From NCBI GenBank assembly GCA_001460835.1, contig CYKH01000729.1:1-37622 (forward strand): a stretch of 37,622 nt of DNA, read 5' to 3'. This DNA comes from Bodo saltans (lineage: Eukaryota > Euglenozoa > Kinetoplastea > Eubodonida > Bodonidae). The notes below the pieces were generated by a model. The model was not told the DNA's origin and made no database searches. It was given only the letters and a program-made list of their open reading frames with translations. The position numbers were made by a program, and so were the translations under genes. Below are positions 19,301-26,718 of this stretch, one piece after another; within the stretch, counting starts at the first letter, position 1, and each line of letters starts with the position of its first letter.

Positions 19301-19503
19301 ACGAATTGTTTCCTGCTGATCCAATGGCCAACGAGGCAACAGAAGCTGTGTGTGCCGATGAAGTTGGTCATCACTTTGATGAAGTGTTGGAAGAATGTAG
19401 CCCAACCCAAGTCCGCGCCACCAAACTCCTGTGGATGCCCAGCGATCCAACAGTGAGAATGCGGTATGAAAAGCTGAAGGGAGACCTATCCAACCTACTA
19501 TAA
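13309..19503 (+). CDS. Giant surface protein: beta-rich ectodomain, mucin-like stalk, 6-7 TM domain
   Basis: This is a 2064-residue protein. The signal peptide is residues 1-25 (LTIFFILVTLLTAVTA). Residues about 26-1440 are extracellular, dense in N-glycosylation sequons (NAT, NIT, NVT, NTS), with recurring short beta-strand units such as ISIVNSIVFCGPV and SLVIIEHCNITMLQ, which resemble right-handed beta-helix rungs. Residues about 1445-1610 are Ser/Thr/Pro-rich, a mucin-like O-glycosylated stalk. From about 1685 there are six or seven hydrophobic helices (for example LILMGALTVLGLLSVVI, MICVVVPLTLCWYLLLL, IIAGQLWLSMAMIALAIV). They are followed by a cytoplasmic tail of about 120 residues with a basic KRKRQRQHGR patch. 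The role is probably cell-surface adhesion or sensing; this is inference from architecture. No catalytic motif was found. The start is supported by the signal peptide. Confidence 0.85.
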   Translation: MGTDRWLPLTIFFILVTLLTAVTATVSNCSVAYNATDPLILKSNEDYMFAHCPQAVFIALTTNITNATLHIHYTALGSPLQIQAPLENISIELRGVMLSTLPSTPMTLIVAAVSSASSTLARVSVLVFNDVMTFSVAPPWPSLIVFPAGLSCVQCRIVLRNMTISAGNEYFLTLQANFTRLSLIWLTEFVWYSAARSALLNPCIHVSQLTDESELVISNALVVGTYDSWLTTTAVSSGSRVTLANATTRQFSVVLLNQAASMTGSVVVISNVTDDSSFQVLLVINAILSDMTIEVSNCTFSASNNAPICIQSCILTNLAMAMLQLTCINSLCVYLRSNTNAINTSLTLQDITFYGGSRAVDWFGSTWTGLSVRAKQVIGTDCAGVSWLRCHGVGEDTRVVITDSIVASQTFVAKSAMNHIELYSINTTWCAPSTQSAGGISFGGDTSAAPPILFSDVLVSLEDCILQPNSFSSLSLSADIARNVTFQLIRVDASAWLPLDNATRGTVIVGVTAFGTAVSNASIGTAIAIIDSVMGGHVSIFNIYPVAISIVNSIVFCGPVHAFEVFYNTSSAVSLDSSGSNAPTIPQLRWDGSQLMSALWFQQVTAIGVSTGVLLRFDADVALKTQQWNVSVTFGNGTSRLGDIAIFVIFFKVSIFSFQLAVLGTNSLHYDGAVAVLFVDVVFFLPTRNISSPAAQPEDSPWILAEVHNATSTSGSWLAFHNSTFISSSGEPAALMVSIVVQESSIVGSLVIIEHCNITMLQVAIQVVDCTWTLKDIAVALLHSVIDRHGATSINMTIVRTNLTLLGSQPQSLVTLSDVAEGTWLPLPTSNTTTTPLSWMYVEVTLRRSTLMCGAPTIVFCAYNVAPAWTTQLTKTPLEVHVRFIEQSSWILVPSSAPKLLNVNSLTNLSTFVVASISVLQSVHIDIDGASNVTADNILAVWSCDVLGDIRVSLRGGSATHLTTPTSWNLVDVRSALQRDVSLITQLKASWLVQIDGDSTLFVGLLFSAAVRIYFSTLPSLGSLIISVSGGATVSAPNGLVDITRTALTGVGTAPSALVLITVNESSSIIGSGMPVVSTYRSNLFNLLISIGDSSSGHASTSIFNSSIFSAVLCYCPGMQWALTLRNAVIILERDVTGGTTYYLCNFASNNFPNKGALIPSLLWDAESSTLHTSGVTSWLYVRNDNVLSSSVIPLNVSFQRCHMIATVRLTLTPIDELVLALISIHPTLMNVSSTILFFASNVSLTTNLAAATRNITSNANISVILSLLYVERDVCQSSPIVSVSQCTISIATDINGTNATPPRLNSILSLVEAQTNLCSDDGNVASPPVYVTLVGTELVVPPSFYSVVALTLRSTTGSRGTNYSIDFDGGGITSSGMKLLSVVVDGPSNASTNATMVVRCVEELPASSPRRYVNGSAAVLGDVSVEMYDHTLLSVPSTRCGSLTAAVSESQSGIESPSALSPTPSGAQSFSIPTASSFPSNTESVPSPSLLASKSASLSSVSLATLWKTPTKLTSQLSVSVSISTSSSRSVTGGWSTQTHTLTPTRSRGPTHTLSLHATRSSSRSPSPPSNSDTTSLNNSASYVLVESPTLTQRPLVNAGVSILPKPVRDSISGASVVSGMVGTGVVGPATAMNAYRGMTQLALIACPSQDDALENFNGDWSLNPLLLAIGVDRLQFARGAAVGDLILMGALTVLGLLSVVIRRHFLGRSSVATYWSAAGRLQFPGLLLIPYTMLLQPLVMMNLIIIGLGDAGDVVLGVATLMICVVVPLTLCWYLLLLNFSATARFAADHDVQYEEDSLLRTRLGSLIYFWFHQAYHWVSQDTFPTFVSCFGFLFDPYVAHRHWFLLVELGSGCITGAVGAAQVLGMSCSALTEVLVGFAALYILLLMFLRPLDSNLEAFLAHVNGWATLVSSILALFDDTESAAAWIIAGQLWLSMAMIALAIVQYAHAKYLDGEKRKRQRQHGRSDSFESLGGAVMLRDVNSDDDNFGNGEVVHELFPADPMANEATEAVCADEVGHHFDEVLEECSPTQVRATKLLWMPSDPTVRMRYEKLKGDLSNLL

Positions 19504-19741
19504 GGGTGACATACCGGTATTCATTCACATACTACCTCGGAAAAAGTCGACACCCTGAAAAAGTGACACCCTGCCTCTTGTTGCCTCTTTCGGCAATTAT
19601 TGCCGCTCCGTAAGACACTAGTTAATTTCATTCAATATAAGTATTTTTCCCGCTTTATTATTATTGAGAGTTGCTGCGTGTGAATACGCTGACCGTTAAT
19701 TGTTCCCTTTCCTTTGAAGTGGAGGAGAAAAGTGCTGCGAA

Positions 19742-21340
19742 ATGCGATGTCCTTCTTCTCGTGCGCGCACCATTGCCTCAGTCAACCTCGTTCTGTCGCA
19801 AAGATCGGTTCACACAACTTCCTTCTTGCGTTCCCCCAGCGAGGCCACTGAGCAAGGCTCGAGCGTACGTTTAGCCCCGTTGCGATGTCCCGGTGGCGCT
19901 CGTATGACGTCGCAGGACATCAAGTCGCTGTTTAATGTACCAAGTGGTGGATACTTGGCGAAGTATGATCAACGATTCATTCTCAACTTGAAACTCACCC
20001 ACCAAATCATGGCGCACCTTGCCAAGACGAACACTACGAATGACAAAGTCCTCGTGGAGCTCGGCCCAGGTGCTGGCGCTCTCACAAGAAGCCTTTTGAC
20101 GCGGCCCTCACAGGGTGTCCTTGGCATCGAAGTGGACCCGCGCTACAATTCCTTGCTGGAGCAAATTTCTACTCAAACCGACGGAAAGTTTCAATGGCGG
20201 AACGCTGACGTGCTGGCGGTGGATGAGTTCGAACTCATCCGCGAGGTCTTTCCGACGTTTACCAAGCAAAACGAGCGAACACCAACTGTTGGACCGTCAG
20301 GCAGTAGTGGTAGTGGTGGTGGTCCGATGGCGAATGCGTCACGAGCTGAGGCGCTGAGACAACGACGTCAGCGTTCCCAATCGAGTGGAGGAAACCGTAG
20401 CAGTAGTGAAGGCGGTGCCTCCTCGATGGAGGCGACCGAAGCGCCAAGGGACCTTCAGTGGTGGGCCAATGGTAGCGCTAAAGTGGAAGTCATTGGAAAT
20501 CTACCATTCTCCATCGCAACGGAGCTGCTCATGCGATACGCGGTGGATTGTAGTTTGCAGCGCGGATTGTACCGCTTTGGTCGTGTGCCGCTTCATTTCT
20601 TTGTGCAAAAGGAGATTGCGGAACGTTTGACTGCAACCCCGAACACGCCGCAATTTTCGCGGCTTTCAGTGTTAACTCAAAACTTTTTCCGCGTTGCAAT
20701 TCGGCAGACGTTTACAGAGATGACGTATTTTCCTCGGACGGAAGTACTCGGTTGCTTAGTCACCCTCGAGCCGCGTGTTGCACCACTCGTGGACGTCAAC
20801 GCGTCTGTCCTCATCAACTTCTTAGACCAACTCATGAAGCCTGGGATGCGTAATCAAATGATCAGCAAGTCGTTGAACCGCTGCATGCCTCAAGAAGTTG
20901 TCATGTACATTCTTCAAGAACTGCGCATGGATGGATCCGTCCTCCCTGCTCAACTTTCCGCAATGGAGGTGTCGAGCATGGCGAGGATGTGGGAGGTGTA
21001 CCTGACGAAAACAAACCAACGACAACATCACTCCACGCGCGTCTCTCAAGCGAATGATGACGACAACACTGAACCACGTCCTAATTGGCACGAAGAAGAC
21101 AATTCAGATGATTTCGCTCACTTACATTCGACAAAGAAGCCACCACCGCATCAAACGAAGAGCACCGATGCATTTCGCGTCGTACGAGAGTTTGTGTCAA
21201 GCGAGCAAGAGGCGCTTGATTATGATTGGGAGAAAGAGGCGCAATACGCCCGTCGCAAGCGTGATCAGGCGAATGAGCGCAGCAGTGCGGGTGAAAAACG
21301 TTCTGCTTCACGGCATCGTTCTGCGCAAGGACGAAAGTAA
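19742..21340 (+). CDS. Mitochondrial rRNA adenine dimethyltransferase (KsgA/TFB1M family)
   Basis: This is a 532-residue protein. The N-terminal 50 residues are Arg/Ser-rich without acids, fitting a mitochondrial presequence. SAM-dependent methyltransferase motifs appear in order: KYDQRFILN (74-82), LVELGPGAGALTRSLL (104-119), GIEVDPR (128-134), NADVL (154-158) and IGNLPFSIATELL (251-263). The last is the NLPF form of the family's catalytic NLPY/NIPY motif. Family members dimethylate two adjacent adenines at the 3' end of small-subunit rRNA; metazoan TFB1M does this in mitochondria. A Ser/Gly/Arg-rich insertion (about 175-245) separates the cofactor and catalytic motifs. A charged tail of about 110 residues follows the C-terminal domain. 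Whether it methylates or acts only in ribosome assembly cannot be told here. Confidence 0.88.
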   Translation: MRCPSSRARTIASVNLVLSQRSVHTTSFLRSPSEATEQGSSVRLAPLRCPGGARMTSQDIKSLFNVPSGGYLAKYDQRFILNLKLTHQIMAHLAKTNTTNDKVLVELGPGAGALTRSLLTRPSQGVLGIEVDPRYNSLLEQISTQTDGKFQWRNADVLAVDEFELIREVFPTFTKQNERTPTVGPSGSSGSGGGPMANASRAEALRQRRQRSQSSGGNRSSSEGGASSMEATEAPRDLQWWANGSAKVEVIGNLPFSIATELLMRYAVDCSLQRGLYRFGRVPLHFFVQKEIAERLTATPNTPQFSRLSVLTQNFFRVAIRQTFTEMTYFPRTEVLGCLVTLEPRVAPLVDVNASVLINFLDQLMKPGMRNQMISKSLNRCMPQEVVMYILQELRMDGSVLPAQLSAMEVSSMARMWEVYLTKTNQRQHHSTRVSQANDDDNTEPRPNWHEEDNSDDFAHLHSTKKPPPHQTKSTDAFRVVREFVSSEQEALDYDWEKEAQYARRKRDQANERSSAGEKRSASRHRSAQGRK

Positions 21341-21515
21341 CCACTCTCTTCTTCTTGTGACCGACAATGGTTTGAGCGAGTGATTGATCTCGTTGCACCG
21401 AAACAAACATTTTAAAAAAACACAAGCTTAATTTGTGTTGACGGAATTAACTTCCTTGATAAATGCGTCTGTGTACCTTTCATCCTCGCCAAAGAAAAAG
21501 ATGAACCGCGCCTAA

Positions 21516-22253
21516 ATGTCCGATACAAGCGCCCCAACCACGTTAGTTCCGATGACGTCGTGGGCGCCCATGCCACATCCAACGACGAACAGTACTGGTG
21601 AGGAAAGCGGCAATTCCAGCGGAGTGTCCATGTGGATCGTCGCCATAGCTGTCGCGATTGGAGCAATTGCGGTGTGTGCACTACTCCTGAACTGCGCCAC
21701 AGCGAAAATTCGAAGTCGCAGACAGGAAATGCGGAAGGTTGAGAACGAAATGATGATGGCAAGAACAGCCGCATTGGAGGACGTGCTTCTCAATTTTGAG
21801 CGAGAGGAAATGAGCGCACGAGTCGTGGGGGTACCGCGGCTCACTGACGACGCTCAATATGCCACGCGGCCACCGGCTGCGCTTCAGCCACGAGACATTG
21901 CCAAGAGGAAACGTGTCGCAACTGCTTCGCTGAATCGTCCATCTGTGGCGTCCGCGCGACACGTCGCGCCTCGACAAGATCGCGAACATACTTACGCCGA
22001 AGAGCCGGATCATTCTGAGTACCCCGCAGAAGTGCTCAACGACACATCGGTTGGGTGGGAGCGAAACGACTTGACGCATCCAAGTGCTTCACCACCTGAT
22101 CTGCTGTCCGACGACGGTGATGCTGCCAATGCTGAGCTCCTCCTGGTGTTTTCGCCACCAAGAGATGAACGGGATGAGCTGCCAGAGGAGAAGAATTTGT
22201 TGCACGGCAGCATCGGCCCAGTTCTGAGGAGATCAATTCCCTCCGCAACGTAA
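21516..22253 (+). CDS. Single-pass membrane protein without signal peptide, unknown
   Basis: This is a 245-residue protein from the ATG at 21516. A short Thr/Ser/Pro-rich N-terminus with sequons (NST, NSS) precedes one helix, MWIVAIAVAIGAIAVCALLL. A basic stop-transfer (KIRSRRQEMRK) then leads to a tail of about 180 residues with a coiled-coil-like start (VENEMMMARTAALEDVLLNF) and acidic Ser/Pro-rich remainder. This suggests an N-out, C-in topology with a glycosylated N-terminus. There is no recognisable family. An AG at 21493-21494 after a pyrimidine-rich run is a possible splice acceptor. Confidence 0.65.
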   Translation: MSDTSAPTTLVPMTSWAPMPHPTTNSTGEESGNSSGVSMWIVAIAVAIGAIAVCALLLNCATAKIRSRRQEMRKVENEMMMARTAALEDVLLNFEREEMSARVVGVPRLTDDAQYATRPPAALQPRDIAKRKRVATASLNRPSVASARHVAPRQDREHTYAEEPDHSEYPAEVLNDTSVGWERNDLTHPSASPPDLLSDDGDAANAELLLVFSPPRDERDELPEEKNLLHGSIGPVLRRSIPSAT

Positions 22254-22466
22254 TGGGGCTTGATCTTGACCGGGTTGTCTGTGTCCAAGGGTGATGTACT
22301 TTCGCCAACAGACAAAATGCAAACGAACAATCTCCCTCGCCTTCTTTGCTGCCTCCTTCAGGCAACAACACCTTGTACACTTCAGTTTTCCACCATGTTA
22401 CCTCCAGCCACAATTTCATTTTTTTACAATGACGATATTTTTTTTGTTTTATCTTGTCGTGTGATC

Positions 22467-22498
22467 AGGTCTCATTTTTTTTTTTTCTCACATAAAGT
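22467..22498 (+). promoter_or_regulatory. Candidate spliced-leader acceptors for Nudix gene
   Basis: Acceptor AGs sit at 22467-22468 (after TTTTTTTTGTTTTATCTTG) and at 22497-22498 (after a T12 run plus CTC). The latter leaves only a 14-base leader before the ATG at 22513. Confidence 0.4.
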
Positions 22499-22512
22499 GA
22501 ACAAGACCTTTT

Positions 22513-23283
22513 ATGGCGCACTATCTGCCGCATCATCAGCAAGGCGCGAGGTTTCCAGAGCGGCAAAGGCCATATGACGACAACAACACTCAACGCCCTA
22601 ATAGGCCAGAATTGTGGCGACGCAACGTAGTTGCTGTGATCTTCAACGAGGACGGGCATGTGTTGGGATGTAATCGCAAGGATCGAAAGGGTTGGCAGTG
22701 TGTCCAGGGTGGTGTTGAGGACGACGATAAAGAAATTCTCGCTGCCGCATGGCGTGAGATTGACGAGGAAATTGGTCTCTTAGAGAAGGAGCACCGCTTG
22801 GAGTTTGTGAGTGTGCTTCCTCCTCCCAACAACGACCCCACTGTGCTACGGTACAAATTTCCGAAGTTCGCCGCACCTGGGCTGCGCGCACAGGGCTACG
22901 TCGGTCAACAGCAGGAACTGCTGCTGTTCTTCGCACCAAAAGAGGCAATTAAGTTTGTTCGTCTCGTGCCCACGCCGCAGCACATCGCCGCGGGCGCAAA
23001 GCAAGAGTTCCGTGGCGTAAGTTGGCTATCATTTGAAGAATTCATCCCAAAGACGTCAGACTTCAAGCTGCATATTTTTTCGCACATGCATACCACCTCT
23101 TGGCCAATTATTGTGGATTTTCTTGACAAACGCTTTGGAAAAGTGGATCGTCCATTTCAAGGCGCACAAAATGGTGCGGCGACGAACTACGAAGAAGCCG
23201 CGTATGCGAAACCATCCGGCAACATGGCCAGAGTAAGAGAGCGTGAAGAAGAAGTTCCTCGCAAGCAACATGAGAAAGCGTGA
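22513..23283 (+). CDS. Nudix hydrolase, RppH/Ap4A-type
   Basis: This is a 256-residue protein. Residues 35-180 form the Nudix domain: RRNVVAVIFNEDGHVLGCNR, then WQCVQGGVEDDD, then AAWREIDEEIGL. The WQ..QGG lead-in is typical of the RppH and diadenosine-polyphosphate hydrolase branch, and REIDEEIG (81-88) carries the metal-binding glutamates. The box is one residue longer than GX5EX7REUXEEXGU, and its first Glu position reads Asp or Lys. The substrate is therefore a nucleoside or RNA 5'-polyphosphate in general terms. There is no clear presequence, so a cytosolic site is likely. The C-terminus is a charged tail of about 45 residues. The next gene's acceptor lies only about 120 bases beyond the stop. 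Confidence 0.85.
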   Translation: MAHYLPHHQQGARFPERQRPYDDNNTQRPNRPELWRRNVVAVIFNEDGHVLGCNRKDRKGWQCVQGGVEDDDKEILAAAWREIDEEIGLLEKEHRLEFVSVLPPPNNDPTVLRYKFPKFAAPGLRAQGYVGQQQELLLFFAPKEAIKFVRLVPTPQHIAAGAKQEFRGVSWLSFEEFIPKTSDFKLHIFSHMHTTSWPIIVDFLDKRFGKVDRPFQGAQNGAATNYEEAAYAKPSGNMARVREREEEVPRKQHEKA

Positions 23284-23391
23284 GCGCGCTGTGTGTCTCT
23301 TGATTTCATTGCAACTTCTCAATTTGTGGCCTGGGGCATCTAATTCATTGCTTCATTTTAACGAGAACACTGCACGAGCGACCTTCCGTTG

Positions 23392-23428
23392 GTTTTTTTG
23401 TCTCAGCTCCCTATTTGGGCTCAACATA
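23392..23428 (+). promoter_or_regulatory. Candidate spliced-leader acceptor for gene at 23450
   Basis: GGTTTTTTTGTCTCAG ends with AG at 23405-23406, and a second AG (ACATAG) lies at 23427-23428. Both are upstream of the ATG at 23450. Confidence 0.5.
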
Positions 23429-23449
23429 GATTCTTTCTTTGAAAATAAG

Positions 23450-25447
23450 ATGTCCGATGAAGATTGGTGGATGGATGATCCCACCGCAGACTACTCGCAA
23501 GCAAACGAGAAACTTTTCAAGAATCGTGTAAATGCTAGGCACTTGGCCAATGCAGCACTGGAAGAAATGAGTCAAGAAGGGGGGCACAACAGCACTACCT
23601 CTACGCTTCGCCAGGGCCAATCGCACCGAGCATCGCACGTCTCTCAAGACCCCCTTGACTTCAACAACGCATCACCACGTGCTCACACTGCAGGGGCGGT
23701 GGAGCGTAGCAACCCTTTCTACGACGGTCGAGTTGTGCCTTCTCAACCTGGGTGGCCATCGCAACACAGCAACCGAAGTGAGGAGCGACCACTATCAACT
23801 GCAAGATTCGATCTTTCTGTTTCGCAGCACAACAGCGCTATACAAGCACCTCAGACACTCCGACCAAAACGAGTTGTGGACTTTCAAGCATTTGACGACA
23901 CTGAGCTGCCCTCAGCAGCGCCGCTACCAACGACAACGTTTGTGCCCGCAGCGACAATGGGAATGGGACGCCCTCCACAATTCGCTATCCCCTCCCCTCC
24001 CTCGATGATGGTACCATCACTTCAGCCGACCGAGGTCCTTCTATCGAAGACCTATCACAATACACATCTGACATTGTCGCAGCCGCCGTCGACGGAAGAG
24101 GCCGCGTACACTCTCCAACAACAGCACAAAGATCAAATACAGCTCCGCCCCGGAGAGTCTATTTTTACCATGTTAGCGTTGCGTGGATTGTTGGCACCCA
24201 ATCACCCGCACTTTCCATTCAATATCCCAACCACCCTCCCCGCCGCTGCTCAAGCGATTCTGGACCGGCACCGTCCAGATCTCCAACATCTTGACACGAA
24301 GCCACTGTATCGACGACTCCGCTTGAAGGACGACGATGATGTCGAACAGAAATGGAACGGGTCACTACCTGGTCCTGCCATGCTGCGCCAAAGTGACAGG
24401 CCAACTCCTGTGTTGTTGGACGATGCGGAGCAAGATCGGCGTCTACAGGAGTCGCAACTACGTGGCGTGACCTCGTCGGGCGGTGACGCGAGTGCTGCTG
24501 TGGCACAAGGCACAACAAGCCGATTCGCAGAACTCGCGAAACAGCTACAACGAGACATTCCAAAGATCAATGGTCAATCCATCATTGAGTTGAGCAGGTC
24601 CCACGCACACTCGTTGTTATTCCCACCTCCACGAGTTCTTGAAGCCCGCCAACGACATCAAGACACGTTGACCACATCGGACCGTGTGATCTCGTTTCAA
24701 AACATACCGCCTCCTGCAGTTTCGTATATTCAACCAGCGGCAGTCGTGCAGCATCGCTCTGCTTTCTCTGCCTCGGCAGAGCAACTTATTCGAGTGGATC
24801 CACTCGGACGCCCACCCACCACGAACTCATCACTCCTACCAGAACCCCGCCTCCTACCGCAGCAAGATCATTCCCATGGGTACGCCTTGCCTGCGTCGAC
24901 GAATCTCGTGTCGCATGCGCACCCGTTCGCTCCTCAGCTCCCATCATCATCGGCAACACCCATCGCCACCACAACCATTCATCCTCAAGCCCTCAGCGCT
25001 AGTCATTACGTTCCTTTGGAAGTGGTCGCAGCACCGCCATCACAACCACCGCCACCGCCAATCCACGGGGGCGTGTTTATGCCGTCGTCGTCTCATTGTG
25101 GGTTGCCGCGCACATACGTCAACTCTTCACTGGAGACACCGCCACCGCTCCCAGCAACTAGTGCGTTGGTGATTCCAGCGGCGGCGCCATCATCCCCAAT
25201 TCCAACAACAGTCCCTCTCACCACAACCACTACCGGGATCAATGAAGAGACATACACTCTAACGAAGTCGGAATTGCTTGAGTATTGCAGAACCTTTGTG
25301 CAACAAATCATACAACAACAACATTTTTTTTTTTTCAGCAGCCGAACCCTTCGGAGCTTCGACTGCCAGAAAGCAATCATCTTGTGGCACCAGTTGGTGC
25401 ACCCACGTCGCAACTCACTGACATGGGTCTCAACTTCGCGCCGTTAA
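23450..25447 (+). CDS. Low-complexity Pro/Ser/Gln-rich protein, frame probably broken near its 3' end
   Basis: The ATG at 23450 (MSDEDWWMDDPTADYSQ) gives 665 residues. The frame extends upstream only via a GTG inside the previous gene, so I reject that start. The protein is rich in Pro, Ser, Gln, His and Thr, with a short ordered-looking part at about residues 220-310 (SIFTMLALRGLLAPNHPHF, then AAQAILDRHRPDLQHL). No catalytic motif or membrane segment was seen. After a T12 run at 25324-25335 the frame changes character (Arg/Trp-rich) and stops at 25447. The frame two bases over continues the Pro/Ala/Thr-rich style to 25854. One extra T in the run would join the two frames. I believe the last 36 or so codons here are out of frame. 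Confidence 0.6.
   Translation: MSDEDWWMDDPTADYSQANEKLFKNRVNARHLANAALEEMSQEGGHNSTTSTLRQGQSHRASHVSQDPLDFNNASPRAHTAGAVERSNPFYDGRVVPSQPGWPSQHSNRSEERPLSTARFDLSVSQHNSAIQAPQTLRPKRVVDFQAFDDTELPSAAPLPTTTFVPAATMGMGRPPQFAIPSPPSMMVPSLQPTEVLLSKTYHNTHLTLSQPPSTEEAAYTLQQQHKDQIQLRPGESIFTMLALRGLLAPNHPHFPFNIPTTLPAAAQAILDRHRPDLQHLDTKPLYRRLRLKDDDDVEQKWNGSLPGPAMLRQSDRPTPVLLDDAEQDRRLQESQLRGVTSSGGDASAAVAQGTTSRFAELAKQLQRDIPKINGQSIIELSRSHAHSLLFPPPRVLEARQRHQDTLTTSDRVISFQNIPPPAVSYIQPAAVVQHRSAFSASAEQLIRVDPLGRPPTTNSSLLPEPRLLPQQDHSHGYALPASTNLVSHAHPFAPQLPSSSATPIATTTIHPQALSASHYVPLEVVAAPPSQPPPPPIHGGVFMPSSSHCGLPRTYVNSSLETPPPLPATSALVIPAAAPSSPIPTTVPLTTTTTGINEETYTLTKSELLEYCRTFVQQIIQQQHFFFFSSRTLRSFDCQKAIILWHQLVHPRRNSLTWVSTSRR
25324..25338 (+). 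other. T12 run followed by CAG within coding sequence
   Basis: Twelve T residues at 25324-25335 are followed by CAG. This is at once the point where the two reading frames exchange and a textbook 3' splice-acceptor sequence. Confidence 0.7.
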
Positions 25448-25854
25448 AAGAAGCGACCATGAATGTTGGTTCCCTTCCTTACGCTCCCACAGAAGCACCG
25501 CCAGGCGTGCAAACAGGGGCAACGCCTGCGGTCCACACCACGCTGGTCGATCCAATTGTCACCACTGAGCATGGTGATGCACGCGCCGCGGCCATCGCAC
25601 GCCTGAAAAGCAAACACGCAGCTGCGGCGGTTGCTGATTCGCTGCACGCATCAAGTGGTACTTCGAACGCTCAAGCTTTCACCGGTATCCCGCTTGCGAC
25701 AGCATCGTCCTCAGCTGAAACAATGCGTCAACAAGCAATGGAACGACTCCTTTCGCGATTGAAGGAAGATCAAGCGGCACAACCTGGGCTATCTGAAGTA
25801 GGCGCACATGACATGCCGTCGCCCTCACCTCGCGCTCCCTCGTGTCAGTACTAA
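25423..25854 (+). CDS. C-terminal continuation of preceding gene, or a separate small gene
   Basis: This frame is open well before 25324 and ends at TAA 25852-25854. Read as a separate trans-spliced gene, the acceptor would be TTTTTTTTTTTTCAG (AG at 25337-25338) and the first in-frame ATG is at 25423, giving 143 residues. Read as a continuation, its in-frame part begins at 25336 (QQPNPSELRLPES). Composition (Ala, Thr, Pro, Ser) matches the upstream protein. Two related helical stretches occur, DARAAAIARLKSKHAAAAV and AETMRQQAMERLLSRLKED. I favour continuation after a one-base homopolymer error. Function is unknown. Confidence 0.5.
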   Translation: MGLNFAPLKEATMNVGSLPYAPTEAPPGVQTGATPAVHTTLVDPIVTTEHGDARAAAIARLKSKHAAAAVADSLHASSGTSNAQAFTGIPLATASSSAETMRQQAMERLLSRLKEDQAAQPGLSEVGAHDMPSPSPRAPSCQY

Positions 25855-25979
25855 AAACAAAAAAAAGTTCGAACTTGAATCGTGCCTCACATAAATTGTA
25901 TTCCTCTCCCCCACTCATCTGTTCCTCTTTTTTTTAAACTTTTTGAGAAAGTGTGTCTGTGTGCATTAGGCTGTAGTTC

Positions 25980-26498
25980 ATGCTGCGAAGACAGATTTTT
26001 CGGTTGAATGTGAAAGTTATCCCAGGAGGGGCAACTGCACAAACATCGTGGGACATGAGGCCGAATGATTTTCAACAACGGCATAACACAGTTCACAACG
26101 ACAACGGCACCATAAACCTCGACTCATTGCCCAACACAATCCCCGGGGTCAGTCGAGAGGAACTTGCCGAGAAGCTGCAAAAGATGGGAGCTGCACACAG
26201 ACAGAAAACGACAGATAAGCACCGTGAGAACATCGCGAGACAAATTGACACGATGCGCAGGGCAATGCCACCAGCTGAATTCAAAGATTTTTTAAGACAA
26301 CTGGAAGCCAAAGAGGCTCTAGCAATGGACGAGGCTGAGAAAGTGGATTCGATGACCCCAGCCGAGTTGTACAGATACCAACTCAAACGCCAGCGCAACC
26401 AAAACCTCTGGCAGTGGGTTTACGTGATCATGCTGGGTGGAGCATTTGTGATGGGCATCTTCTTCATGTTTTATTTCCTGCTGTTTCACTTCTACTGA
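25980..26498 (+). CDS. Small mitochondrial membrane protein, C-terminal anchor
   Basis: This is a 172-residue protein. The N-terminus MLRRQIFRLNVKVIPG is basic and amphipathic, like a mitochondrial presequence. Residues about 55-135 are highly charged and helical, probably coiled coil (SREELAEKLQKMG, then ARQIDTMRRAMPPAEFKDFL). One long C-terminal helix, WQWVYVIMLGGAFVMGIFFM followed by FYFLLFHFY, ends at the C-terminus. The layout fits an accessory subunit of an inner-membrane complex. I do not recognise the family. The T-rich run TCCTCTTTTTTTT followed by AG near 25950 lies just upstream. Confidence 0.7.
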   Translation: MLRRQIFRLNVKVIPGGATAQTSWDMRPNDFQQRHNTVHNDNGTINLDSLPNTIPGVSREELAEKLQKMGAAHRQKTTDKHRENIARQIDTMRRAMPPAEFKDFLRQLEAKEALAMDEAEKVDSMTPAELYRYQLKRQRNQNLWQWVYVIMLGGAFVMGIFFMFYFLLFHFY

Positions 26499-26718
26499 GG
26501 GAGAGGGAAGCAAGAGACGCGAAGACGGCAGAACCCAGCGCATTAGCACCCTTTTCTTGGTTGCTGGAGCAACCTTCACATCAAAAGTGAAGTTATATTC
26601 TTTAAAACTTTGACTCGCTTTTCTGAATTTGTGTGAATTGCGCTCGTATTGTTGTTCTTGATACACGATGAAAAGCTCTCACACGATACGATAGCGTACT
26701 GTAAAGGCGCACACGAAG

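Noticed and set aside
22260-22577. A 105-codon frame overlapping the Nudix start
   Set aside because: It starts at TTG, reads through the T12 acceptor tract, and overlaps a clear gene in another frame.
23243-23449. Upstream extension of the gene at 23450 into the Nudix gene
   Set aside because: It starts at GTG, overlaps the previous coding region, and includes the probable splice acceptor at 23405-23406.
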